DNA of 64,000 nucleotides from the NCBI RefSeq assembly GCF_051903925.1, contig NZ_CP173678.1, positions 1,922,001-1,986,000 of the forward strand, written 5' to 3'. Source of the stretch: G051903925 sp051903925. Its GTDB lineage: Bacteria; Pseudomonadota; Alphaproteobacteria; Zavarziniales; Zavarziniaceae. Below the pieces are notes generated by a model that did no database searches, was not told the DNA's origin, and saw nothing but the letters and a program-made list of their open reading frames with translations. The number at the start of each line of letters is the position of its first letter. The first letter of the stretch is position 1. A program made the translations under genes and the position numbers. Shown piece by piece: positions 48,262 to 57,103 of this stretch.

Positions 48262-51189
48262 ATGGCCAAGAAGCCGATTTCGGTTGAGGCGTTGAAGCAC
48301 GATGCGGCCAGCCGGAAGAACATTCCGACGGCGGAGTTCGAGAGCATCATGCATGCCGAGGACAAATCGCCCGTGCGCGTCGCCTATGACCGGCGCAACC
48401 GCGACCTGGACCCGCAACTGGTCTGGCGGGGCAAGGACGAGCAGGACTGGTCCGACCTGGTGGTTCAGGCGCCGCCCCTCTACATCCAGGAAAAGGTCCA
48501 CCCAAAGGTCATCATCGACGACCTGCGCCGCACCGCGAAGACGAAGGCCGACAGGGACGAGGCCATTCCCGACCTGTTCGCCGACTTCAACGGCCTGAAG
48601 GACCGGGAGGCGGCGACCGAGTTCTATGCCCATGACCAGCACTGGTCGAACCGCATGATCTGCGGCGACAGCCTGTCCGTCATGGCGAGCCTGGCCGAGC
48701 GCGAGGGACTGCGCGGCAAGGTCCAGTGCATCTATTTCGATCCCCCTTATGGCATCAAGTTCAACTCAAACTTCCAGTGGTCGACGACCAGCCGCGACGT
48801 GAAGGACGGGGCAAAGGACCACATCACGCGGGAGCCGGAACAGGTCCGCGCATTCCGCGACACTTGGCGCGACGGCATCCACTCCTACCTCACCTACCTG
48901 CGCGACCGCCTGACCGTCGCCCGCGACCTGCTGACGGAGAGCGGCAGCATTTTTGTGCAGATCGGCGATGAGAATGTGCACCGCGTGCGGGCGCTGATGG
49001 ATGAGGTGTTTGGGGATGAGAATTTTCTGAATCAGATCTTTTTCGAAAAGACAACTGGAGATACCGGGCTGTTTCTAAATCATGTTGGAGATTACATAAT
49101 CTGGTATTCTAAGAAACGCGAGTCCGCAAAGTATAGACAGATCTATTTTCAGAAATCAGTAGGATCACAAGGCGCAAGTCAATATAATCTCATTCAGGAA
49201 CCTTCAGGATTTAGACGCCCAGCATTAAAGGAAGAACTCCTCTCTCCGGCTCCAGAGATGAAATTTTGGGCCCATGATACAATGATGAGTCAAAGACCAC
49301 CGGGTAGCTTCCCAGTGGAATTTGAGGGGAGAAAAGTCTTTCCAGGTCGCGGGTTTTGGAAGACAGGTGAATCCGGTACAAATCGATTGAACAAGAGCTC
49401 AAGGTTGACGCTAATTGGGAACACATTGCGTTATGTTAGATTCCTAAATGATTTCCCTGTGTATCCCGTCTCGAATGAATGGAGAGATACGGTCGTTTCT
49501 GGGTTTGGTATCGATAAAACCTACGTGGTCCAAACACTTCCAAAAGTCATTGAACGATGCATCTCAATGACCACCGACCCCGGCGACCTCGTGCTCGACC
49601 CAACCTGCGGATCGGGGACGACGGCGACGGTGGCGGAGCAGTGGGGGCGGCGGTGGATCACGATCGATACGTCCCGTGTCGCCATCGCCCTGGCCCGGTC
49701 CCGCCTGATGGGTGCGCGCTATCCCTATTACCTGCTGGCCGACAGTGTGGAGGGACAGCGCAAGGAGGCGGAGGTGACGCGCTCGGCGCCCAGGACGGCG
49801 CCGACGCGGGGCGATGTGCGCCAGGGCTTCGTCTATGAGCGGGTGCCCCACATCACGCTGAAGTCGATCGCCAACAATGCCGAGATCGACGTGATCTGGG
49901 AGACGTGGCAAGCCACACTTGAACCCCTGCGCCAGGCCCTCAACGCCGCCCTCGGCACGACGTGGGAGGAATGGCAGATCCCGCGCGAGGCGGGCGAGCC
50001 ATGGGCCCCGCCCGCCGCCAAAGCGCTGGCGGAGTACCGAAAGGCTGAGGACCCACACCTCCGGGTCCGCGCGCTGCAGACGATCTGCACCCTGCAGCAG
50101 CGCCTCTACACCGACCAGACGCTGCCCAAGACACCGCACGATCCGTGGGCCGCAGAGCCCACCCGTCTGCACGCCGAATGGTGGCAGGCGCGCATCGCCC
50201 GGCAGAAGGAGATCGATGCCTCCATCGCGGCCAAGGCGGACGTCGAATACCTCTATGACCGGCCGTACCAGGACAAGGATCGCGTGCGCGTCGCCGGCCC
50301 CTTCACGGTCGAAAGCCTGTCGCCGCACCGCACGCTGGCCGTCGACTGGGACGACGAACTGGTCGACCTGCTGGAACTCTCGGAGAAGAAGCACAAGGCG
50401 ACGACGAAAGCGGAGGCCCTGACCGACTTCGCCCAGATGGTGCTGGAGAACCTGAAGACCGCGGGCGTACAGCAGGCGCACAAGGAAGGGCGCATCGCTT
50501 TCACCAGCCTCACCGGCTGGCCCGGCACATACATCTGTGCCGAGGGCACGTTCCTGGAGGGGGAGGTGCAGCGCCGCGCCGGCATCTTCATCGGCCCCGA
50601 ATTCGGCACCGTGTCCCGCCCCGACCTGGTCGCCGCCGCGCGGGAGGCCGGCGACGCCGCGTTCGACGTGCTGATCGCCTGCGCCTTTGCCTATGACGCC
50701 CATTCGGCGGAATTCGCGAGATTGGGCCGCGTGCCGGTGCTGAAGGCGCGTATGAACCCCGACCTGCACATGGCGGCCGACCTGAAGGCGACGGGGGCAG
50801 GCAACCTGTTCGTCGTCTTTGGCGAGCCGGACATCCGGATCGAGGATGCGGGGGACGGCATGATCCGGGTCCAGGTCTTTGGCGTCGACGTGTTCAAGCC
50901 CCAGACGGGGGAGGTGGTGTCCGAGGGGACGGACGGCATCGCCCTGTGGATGCTGGACACCGACTATAACGAGGAGAGTTTCTTCGTCCGCCACGCCTAC
51001 TTCCTGGGCGCCAACGACCCCTACAAGGCACTGAAGACGACCCTGAAGGCCGAGATCGACGAGGACGCCTGGGCCACCCTCCACTCCGCCATCTCCCGCC
51101 CGTTCCCCAAGCCCGCCTCCGGCCGCATCGCCGTCAAGGTCATCAACCACCTGGGCGACGAAGTGATGAAGATCTTTTCGGTGGGGTGA
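48262..51189 (+). CDS. Type III-like DNA (adenine-N6) methyltransferase Mod with long C-terminal extension
   Basis: This 975-residue beta-class methylase has motif IV DPPYGI (160-163) followed later by motif I DPTCGSGTT (from Asp446), the order of type III Mod proteins. The target-recognition region between them (about 255-435) is encoded by markedly AT-rich DNA. About 400 C-terminal residues beyond the methylase core are unusual; typical Mod is nearer 600. It modifies host sites and supplies recognition for Res. ATG 48262 was chosen; an upstream in-frame start would overlap the previous gene. Confidence 0.9.
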   Translation: MAKKPISVEALKHDAASRKNIPTAEFESIMHAEDKSPVRVAYDRRNRDLDPQLVWRGKDEQDWSDLVVQAPPLYIQEKVHPKVIIDDLRRTAKTKADRDEAIPDLFADFNGLKDREAATEFYAHDQHWSNRMICGDSLSVMASLAEREGLRGKVQCIYFDPPYGIKFNSNFQWSTTSRDVKDGAKDHITREPEQVRAFRDTWRDGIHSYLTYLRDRLTVARDLLTESGSIFVQIGDENVHRVRALMDEVFGDENFLNQIFFEKTTGDTGLFLNHVGDYIIWYSKKRESAKYRQIYFQKSVGSQGASQYNLIQEPSGFRRPALKEELLSPAPEMKFWAHDTMMSQRPPGSFPVEFEGRKVFPGRGFWKTGESGTNRLNKSSRLTLIGNTLRYVRFLNDFPVYPVSNEWRDTVVSGFGIDKTYVVQTLPKVIERCISMTTDPGDLVLDPTCGSGTTATVAEQWGRRWITIDTSRVAIALARSRLMGARYPYYLLADSVEGQRKEAEVTRSAPRTAPTRGDVRQGFVYERVPHITLKSIANNAEIDVIWETWQATLEPLRQALNAALGTTWEEWQIPREAGEPWAPPAAKALAEYRKAEDPHLRVRALQTICTLQQRLYTDQTLPKTPHDPWAAEPTRLHAEWWQARIARQKEIDASIAAKADVEYLYDRPYQDKDRVRVAGPFTVESLSPHRTLAVDWDDELVDLLELSEKKHKATTKAEALTDFAQMVLENLKTAGVQQAHKEGRIAFTSLTGWPGTYICAEGTFLEGEVQRRAGIFIGPEFGTVSRPDLVAAAREAGDAAFDVLIACAFAYDAHSAEFARLGRVPVLKARMNPDLHMAADLKATGAGNLFVVFGEPDIRIEDAGDGMIRVQVFGVDVFKPQTGEVVSEGTDGIALWMLDTDYNEESFFVRHAYFLGANDPYKALKTTLKAEIDEDAWATLHSAISRPFPKPASGRIAVKVINHLGDEVMKIFSVG
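49021..49560 (+). other. AT-rich target-recognition cassette inside mod
   Basis: The lines at 49021 and 49141 each count 21 G/C in 60 bases (35%), while the sequence either side is about two-thirds G+C. The drop begins and ends sharply within the open frame and coincides with the recognition region between the two methylase motifs. This is what replacement of a recognition domain by recombination from a foreign allele would leave. Confidence 0.8.
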
Positions 51190-51193
51190 GACG

Positions 51194-51880
51194 ATGACAA
51201 AATTTCCTCGAAAGGCGCACACGAGAACAAATGCCTACGGGACAACGTTCCCGGTTCGGAGCCACGAGGTTCATCGAGACGATTGGGAGCGTAGCCACCA
51301 CCCAAGTTCCTGGCAGAGGATAATTGCAGCTGGCGCTAACCGTAGTTGGACCGCTGCCTTTGTAAATCCAAATGCGAGGTGCCCGGTTTGTTTTGAGCGA
51401 GTGTACTTTTTTCAAAGCGAGAATGGAGGTCGCGCCTATTTTGACGAGCTTGGGCTTCCATGGCCGAAGCACCCATGCACCGATACAGGCTACGCACTGA
51501 TGACTGCTGGCCACCAACCGACAGCTCGCGATCAGTCAGAAATCACACGCCTCTGCGATGATCTGATTGAACATGGACTGGATACAGCAGCACAGTTCAA
51601 GGAACGCTACGAAACTATCCCCAAAGACCTATTCGCCCTGTCCAAGATGTTGAGGTGCCACGGAGGGCGGATTCTCGTTTGCGACTCACTCTCGAGCGGC
51701 GGCAGAAAACAGCGACACCTTCGCGTCACGCTCAGGCGATACCCCCCTATCGGGTCGATCCTGTCAATTCGTGGGGCAATCCTTTCCTACGTCCACGATC
51801 GAACCCTCAATGTGGTTGAGGTCGGTTGTGAGAAGATCTCGAGCTTGGCTGGGCTGCTAGAAGCTCTCCCCGAAGCGTGA
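51194..51880 (+). CDS. Small defence-operon protein with CPxC...HPC motif
   Basis: The 228-residue protein is soluble. Residues about 58-95 carry a putative metal site NARCPVCFERVYFFQSENGG, then FDELGLPWPKHPCTD. I have seen this phrase in other uncharacterised proteins but know no function. The C terminus forms a short beta-rich region (LRVTLRRYPPIGSIL). GC content is clearly below its neighbours, so it was probably acquired separately. It starts four bases after mod and ends six before the next gene. It could be an accessory or inhibitor-sensing component. Confidence 0.65.
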   Translation: MTKFPRKAHTRTNAYGTTFPVRSHEVHRDDWERSHHPSSWQRIIAAGANRSWTAAFVNPNARCPVCFERVYFFQSENGGRAYFDELGLPWPKHPCTDTGYALMTAGHQPTARDQSEITRLCDDLIEHGLDTAAQFKERYETIPKDLFALSKMLRCHGGRILVCDSLSSGGRKQRHLRVTLRRYPPIGSILSIRGAILSYVHDRTLNVVEVGCEKISSLAGLLEALPEA

Positions 51881-51886
51881 GCGAAT

Positions 51887-53953
51887 ATGGATTTCCGCAT
51901 CGCCGACACGTTCACGGCCAGCCTGGGCCGCCTGACCGCGCAGGAGCAGAAGGCCGCCAAGACGACGGCGTTTGACCTGCAGCTTGACCCGTCGTCGCCA
52001 GGGCTGAAGTTCCACAAGCTGGACCGGGCCAGGGACAAGAACTTCTGGTCTGTGCGGGTCAATGACGACATCCGACTGATCGTCCACCGGACGGCCGGCG
52101 GCATCCTGCTGGCCTATGTCGATCATCACGATGCCGCCTATGCCTGGGCCGAGCGGCGCAAGATCGAGCAGCACCCGACCACCGGCGCCATGCAGCTGGT
52201 AGAGATCCGCGAGCAGGTGGTCGAGGTGCCGGCGGCACTGGCCCCAGCCCTGGCCCCGGCCGCGGCGACGAAGCCAGCGCTGTTCGCCAACCTGCGCAAG
52301 TTCGAGCTGATGGCCTTTGGCGTGCCCGAAGAGTGGGTCGAGGACGTGCGCAGAGCGACCGAAGACACGCTGTTCGACCTGACCGCCCACCTGCCACAGG
52401 AAGCGCAGGAGGCCCTGCTGAAACTCGCGGTGGGAGAGCGGCCGGAACCGCCGCAAGCCGTGCCGGCGGAGACCGATCCCTTCGCCCATCCGGATGCGCA
52501 GCGGCGCTTCCGCGTCCTGACCAATGCGGACGAGCTGCGCCTGGCGCTGGACTATCCATGGGACAAGTGGGCGGTGTTCCTGCATCCGACCCAGCGGGTG
52601 CTGGTCGAGCGCACTGCCGGCGGCCCGACCCGGGTTTCAGGATCGGCCGGAACGGGCAAGACGATCGTGGCGCTGCACCGCGCGGTGCACCTGGCGCGGG
52701 CCAACCCCCAGGCGCGTGTGCTGCTCACGACCTTCACCAAGGCGCTGGCCAACGCCCTGCGGGCAAAGCTGGCGAGCCTGGCTGGGGCCGACCCCACTCT
52801 GGCCTCCCGCATTACGGTCAAGGCCCTGCCCAGCGTCGGCTATGACCTGTTCGCGGACACTTGGGGCCAGCCCAACCTCGCGCCCGACAGCCTGGTTGCC
52901 ACGCTCCTGGCCAAGGCTGCGGGGCACAGTTTCACGCCGCACTTCCTCCAGGGCGAGTGGGCGGAGGTGGTCGATGCCTGGCAGCTTGGCAGCTGGGAGG
53001 CCTATCGCGATGTCTCCCGCCTGGGCCGCAAGACCCGCGTTGGCGGCAAGCAGCGGGAGGTGCTGTGGGCCATCTTTGCCGAGGTCCAGGCCGAGCTTGC
53101 GGCGCGCAAGGTCGTGACTTGGGCCGGTCTGTTCGGCCGGGTCACTGATCGCTTGGCCGCAGGGGCGCCGCCGCCCTTCGATCACGTGGTGGTGGACGAA
53201 GCACAGGACCTGAACGTGGCCCAGGCCCGCTTCCTGTCGACGCTGGCCGGGGTCCGGCCCGACGGCCTGTTCCTGGCCGGCGACCTGGGGCAGCGCATCT
53301 TCCAGCAGCCGTTCTCGTGGAAGGCGCTGGGCATCGACGTGCGCGGGCGCTCGCACACGCTGCGCATCAACTATCGCACCTCGCACCAGATCCGGGTCCA
53401 GGCCGACCGCCTGCTCCCCGACCAGGTGTCCGATGTCGACGGGAACGCGGAGAGCCGACGCGGTACCGTCTCGATGTTCGACGGGCCGCCGCCGCGCGTC
53501 AGCCTGTTCGCCTCGGCGGGTGAGGAGTCTGCTGCCGTGGGCGAGTGGATCCGCCAACAGGTGGCCGCAGGATGTGCGCTGGACGAGATCGCCATCATCG
53601 TCCGCTCGGAGAAGGAACTTGGCCGGGCGCGCGCCGCCGCCAAGGCCGCGGGCGCCAAGGCGACCGAACTCAGCGACAAGGTCGAGCGTACCGCGGGCGC
53701 CGTCGCGCTTTGCACCATGCACCTCGCCAAGGGCCTGGAATTCCGCGCTGTCGCGGTCATCGCCTGCGACGACGACTTGATCCCCCAGCTGGAGCGCCTG
53801 GAGGCGGTCGCCGACGATTCGGACCTGGAGGAGGTCTACGACACCGAACGCCACCTGCTCTACGTGGCCTGCACGCGTGCCCGCGACGACCTCCTCGTCA
53901 CCGGCCTGAAGCCTGCGTCCGAGTTCCTGGACGACCTGCTCGGCGCGGGCTGA
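51887..53953 (+). CDS. RelE/ParE-like domain fused to UvrD-type SF1 helicase
   Basis: In this 688-residue protein, residues 1-95 look like a RelE/ParE toxin fold (FTASLGRLTAQEQKAA, SPGLKFHKLDRARDKNFWSVRVNDDIRLIVHR, YVDHHDAAYAWAERR). The rest is an SF1A helicase: Walker A GSAGTGKTIV with Lys258, DEAQDLNVAQ, NYRTSHQIR, TMHLAKGLEFRAV, and VACTRARDDL. Fusions of this kind occur in defence neighbourhoods. Whether the toxin-like half still cuts RNA or only binds is unknown. Confidence 0.82.
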   Translation: MDFRIADTFTASLGRLTAQEQKAAKTTAFDLQLDPSSPGLKFHKLDRARDKNFWSVRVNDDIRLIVHRTAGGILLAYVDHHDAAYAWAERRKIEQHPTTGAMQLVEIREQVVEVPAALAPALAPAAATKPALFANLRKFELMAFGVPEEWVEDVRRATEDTLFDLTAHLPQEAQEALLKLAVGERPEPPQAVPAETDPFAHPDAQRRFRVLTNADELRLALDYPWDKWAVFLHPTQRVLVERTAGGPTRVSGSAGTGKTIVALHRAVHLARANPQARVLLTTFTKALANALRAKLASLAGADPTLASRITVKALPSVGYDLFADTWGQPNLAPDSLVATLLAKAAGHSFTPHFLQGEWAEVVDAWQLGSWEAYRDVSRLGRKTRVGGKQREVLWAIFAEVQAELAARKVVTWAGLFGRVTDRLAAGAPPPFDHVVVDEAQDLNVAQARFLSTLAGVRPDGLFLAGDLGQRIFQQPFSWKALGIDVRGRSHTLRINYRTSHQIRVQADRLLPDQVSDVDGNAESRRGTVSMFDGPPPRVSLFASAGEESAAVGEWIRQQVAAGCALDEIAIIVRSEKELGRARAAAKAAGAKATELSDKVERTAGAVALCTMHLAKGLEFRAVAVIACDDDLIPQLERLEAVADDSDLEEVYDTERHLLYVACTRARDDLLVTGLKPASEFLDDLLGAG

Positions 53954-53959
53954 CCGACC

Positions 53960-56900
53960 GTGCTGGAACAGTCGATCCGAAGCCTTCTTGCGCTCTATCC
54001 GCGTGGTGCGTCCGAGCGGCAACTGATCCATCGCATCAAGGCGACCGGGGCCAGGATTACGGCCGACGAAGTCGTCCGATCGCTCGCCATGCTGGTCGAC
54101 CTGGGTGAAATCTGGCGCGAGCCGGATGGGCGGTGGTGCAGCACCGGGCTCGCCACGGCGAACCCGAGTGTCGGATCCCACGACGCCGGAGCCAGGCCGC
54201 CAGGCGACAAGGCGACCAGGGATCTCCTTCGTGCCGTCACGGTCCGGATCGCAGCGGCATCGACGGTCGACGAGGCGACGACGACGGATCTGCAGGCTGG
54301 CACTGACACCACGGGCGCACTGCCGGAATGGGGACCGCTCCTCGGGTACTACTCTGCGACCCAGCGACAGGATCCGCGCGGCCGCATCTGCGAGTTCGGC
54401 GATCGCCACGGCACGTCGTGGCAGCTGTTCCGGGCAAGCGGCCATTGGTGGGACGGCAGCCAGCTATCCTGCACGACCGATAGCCTGCCCGCCACCTTCC
54501 GCGAAGCCCTGGCGCGCCGGGGTGACGAGGCGGCCGCCCTTGGCTGGCCGGTCTCGGTGTTCCGCACGGCTGAGGGCGCAAGTTTCGTCCCGGGCCTGAT
54601 CATTCCCTGCGCCTGGATGCTGGAAGGGCACGACCTGGCGCTGACACCCTTACCCGGGCGCCCCGCCATCAACCCGGAATGGCTGCGCTTGGTCCGAGGA
54701 CGCACTCCCTGGACAGAGGCGGATCTGCTCGACCGGCTGTTTCCTGAGGGCGAGGACGACAGCCTGTTCGCGGTGGCAGGTCGGATGCGGCATGCCCTGG
54801 CCACTTTGGGCGGCGGCAACCTACGACCTGGGGAGCTGGCCGGCGAAGTGTCGACGGCGACCGACGGGCTCAAGAACGCGGCGGCGATCTTCCTGCCGGA
54901 AGAGGCGAGCTTTACCCGTGGTGCTGCCCGCGACCTGGAAGCCCTGCGCAGCTGGAGCGAAGACATGCGCCGCGGCACGGCTCTTGCCGCATTGTGGTCG
55001 CCGGCTGCTGAAAAGCCAGATGCGGCGCCGGTCCTGCTGACAGGTTCGGACCTGACCGACGGCCAGTACGCCGCGTCCCAGGCAACCCTCTCGGGCCCGC
55101 TGACCGTGATCCAGGGGCCGCCCGGCACCGGCAAGAGCGAAGTGATCCTGTCGCTGCTGCTGTCGGCGGTCCTGCAGGGGCGCAGCGTCCTGTTCGCCTC
55201 CAAAAACCATCAGGCCCTGGATGAGGTCGAGAAGCGGTTCCGGTCGATCGCAGGCGATGCCCCGCTTCTGACCCGCGGCCGCGATGCGGGCGGCGAGCGG
55301 AACGAAAGCCTGCTCTCGGCACTGCAGGATATTGCGCGGGAGCGGACCCGTTCGGCGACGGCGCCTGCCCCGGAAGAGGACCCGGACTGGACGAAAGCCA
55401 TCGCGGCGGCGGCCCGGTTGGCCGACAGCCGACGGATCTCCGACGCACGGGATGCCATTCATCTTGAACTGAGCCAGTTGGCAGAGCGGCGGGCGGCAAT
55501 CCGGGCGGCCACTCCACCCCGGGCTCGTCACCGGCCATCGCTCGTCCGCCGCATCGTCGACTGGATCCGATACGGGCTGGGCCGGCGGGCGGGGGCCGAG
55601 GCACCGCTGCCCGACGATGCCCCGCCCGCAGCGATCGATGCCCGGATGGCTCGGCTGCTGCGGCAGCTCGACGCCATGCCCGCCCCGCAGGCCGATCAAG
55701 AAGGGGGGGGGGCCGACCTTGCCGCCCTTCTGCTGCGTATGGGGCCGAGTCTGACCCGTCCGGACCAGGCGCAGCATGCGACCCTGTCCGCGCGTGCGGC
55801 CGACCTCGACTTCGAGGGACTGATGGAGGCGCGTCGCTTGGCGCCGGAGGATGCGCGCGCCGTCCTGGCGCTCAGGCCGCTGTGGGCGATCAGCACGCTG
55901 TCGGTGCCGGCGCGCGTGCCGCTCATCCCCGGGCTCTTCGACTATGTGATCTTCGACGAGGCCAGCCAGTGCGACGTCGCCTCGGCGCTGCCACTGATGG
56001 CCCGTGCGCGGCACGCCGTCATCGTGGGCGACCCGATGCAGCTGCGCTTTGTGCCGGCGCTTGGCAGGGCCACGGAACACGCCCTGATGGATGCGCATGG
56101 CCTGCCGAAGGCGGGCCGGGCGACATGGGCCCAAAGCGTGAATTCGCTCTATGACTTCGTGGCGCGGCGACCGGGGGTGCAACGCTTCTTTCTGGGTGAT
56201 CAGTTCCGCTCGGCACCCGCTATCGTCAGCTACCTGGATGCTGAGTTCTATGCGGACAAGGGTCTCGCCGGGCGGCGGGAGGAAGATGAGTTCTGTCTGC
56301 CTCGCGGCTACAAGCCGGGCCTGGCTTGGGACGATGTGAAGGGGGTCGCCACCCGCGCCGATGGCGGCAATGTCAATCTGGCCGAGGCGGAGCGGATTGC
56401 CGCCTTAGTCGTGCACTTCGTCGAGGAGGGCTTCGACGGGTCGATCGGCGTCCTGTCGCCGTTCAACGCCCAGGTCGGCCAGATCGAGAAGATCTTGCGT
56501 GACCGCCTACCCGCAGCCCGGGCGAAGCTGGATCTGAGAGTGGCGACGATCGACCGCTTCCAGGGCGCCGAGGCGGACGTGATCCTGTTCTCTCCAGTCG
56601 TGGCGCCTGGCGCGCCGCGTTCGGCTGTCACCTTCCTCCAGACCGAGCGGCGGCGCCTGAACGTGGCCATCAGCCGGGCCCGCGCCCTATGCCTGGTGGT
56701 GGGTGACCTGGCCTTTGCCCAGTCGTCTGGGATCAAGCATCTGGAACGGCTTGCCCAGCGGGCAACCACTCCCTGGTCGCCGCCACGGCCGCCGTTCGAC
56801 AGCCTGTGGGAGCGGCGCCTGGACGAGGCGATGCGCGAGCGAGGTCTGGAGCCGATCCCGCAATACCCACTGGGCACCCGCTATCTCGATTTCGCACTGG

Positions 56901-57103
56901 ACCCCGAGGGCCGGAAGCTGGACGTCGAAGTTGATGGCCGGCGCTGGCACGTGGGCCCCGACGGCGGCCGCAAGATCGCTGATAGGTTGAGAGATAGGGA
57001 GATTGTTGCACGAGGGTGGAAAGTGCAGCGCTTCTGGGTGCATGAATTGGAGAGAGACATGGGGGGATGCCTTGACCGAATCGAGCGGGAGCTTGGCCGC
57101 TGA
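53960..57103 (+). CDS. Upf1/DNA2-like SF1 helicase with winged-helix start and Vsr-like nuclease end
   Basis: The 1047-residue protein has an N-terminal winged-helix-like segment (ASERQLIHRIKATGARITADEVVRSL). The SF1B helicase has Walker A GPPGTGKSE (Lys392), FDEASQCD (Asp666, Glu667) and TIDRFQGAEAD. The C-terminal PD-(D/E)xK/Vsr-like domain, YLDFALDPEGRKLDVEVDGRRWH (Asp977, Glu990, Asp992), is followed by IVARGWKVQRFWVHELERD. Its start is GTG. A G10 run (55703-55712) lies mid-gene. It likely unwinds and cuts foreign nucleic acid. Confidence 0.85.
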   Translation: MLEQSIRSLLALYPRGASERQLIHRIKATGARITADEVVRSLAMLVDLGEIWREPDGRWCSTGLATANPSVGSHDAGARPPGDKATRDLLRAVTVRIAAASTVDEATTTDLQAGTDTTGALPEWGPLLGYYSATQRQDPRGRICEFGDRHGTSWQLFRASGHWWDGSQLSCTTDSLPATFREALARRGDEAAALGWPVSVFRTAEGASFVPGLIIPCAWMLEGHDLALTPLPGRPAINPEWLRLVRGRTPWTEADLLDRLFPEGEDDSLFAVAGRMRHALATLGGGNLRPGELAGEVSTATDGLKNAAAIFLPEEASFTRGAARDLEALRSWSEDMRRGTALAALWSPAAEKPDAAPVLLTGSDLTDGQYAASQATLSGPLTVIQGPPGTGKSEVILSLLLSAVLQGRSVLFASKNHQALDEVEKRFRSIAGDAPLLTRGRDAGGERNESLLSALQDIARERTRSATAPAPEEDPDWTKAIAAAARLADSRRISDARDAIHLELSQLAERRAAIRAATPPRARHRPSLVRRIVDWIRYGLGRRAGAEAPLPDDAPPAAIDARMARLLRQLDAMPAPQADQEGGGADLAALLLRMGPSLTRPDQAQHATLSARAADLDFEGLMEARRLAPEDARAVLALRPLWAISTLSVPARVPLIPGLFDYVIFDEASQCDVASALPLMARARHAVIVGDPMQLRFVPALGRATEHALMDAHGLPKAGRATWAQSVNSLYDFVARRPGVQRFFLGDQFRSAPAIVSYLDAEFYADKGLAGRREEDEFCLPRGYKPGLAWDDVKGVATRADGGNVNLAEAERIAALVVHFVEEGFDGSIGVLSPFNAQVGQIEKILRDRLPAARAKLDLRVATIDRFQGAEADVILFSPVVAPGAPRSAVTFLQTERRRLNVAISRARALCLVVGDLAFAQSSGIKHLERLAQRATTPWSPPRPPFDSLWERRLDEAMRERGLEPIPQYPLGTRYLDFALDPEGRKLDVEVDGRRWHVGPDGGRKIADRLRDREIVARGWKVQRFWVHELERDMGGCLDRIERELGR
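55703..55712 (+). repeat. G10 homopolymer tract inside the helicase-nuclease gene
   Basis: Ten consecutive G encode Gly-Gly-Gly-Ala in the sequence DQEGGGAD. The frame is open in this clone state. A tract this long is a classic slipped-strand mispairing site; one base gained or lost would truncate the protein and remove its nuclease end. Confidence 0.8.

Noticed and set aside
42882..51189. BREX system
   Set aside because: A methylase and helicase are present, but no PglZ-type phosphatase or BrxC-like ATPase is seen; the order res...mod and the nuclease motif fit type III restriction instead.
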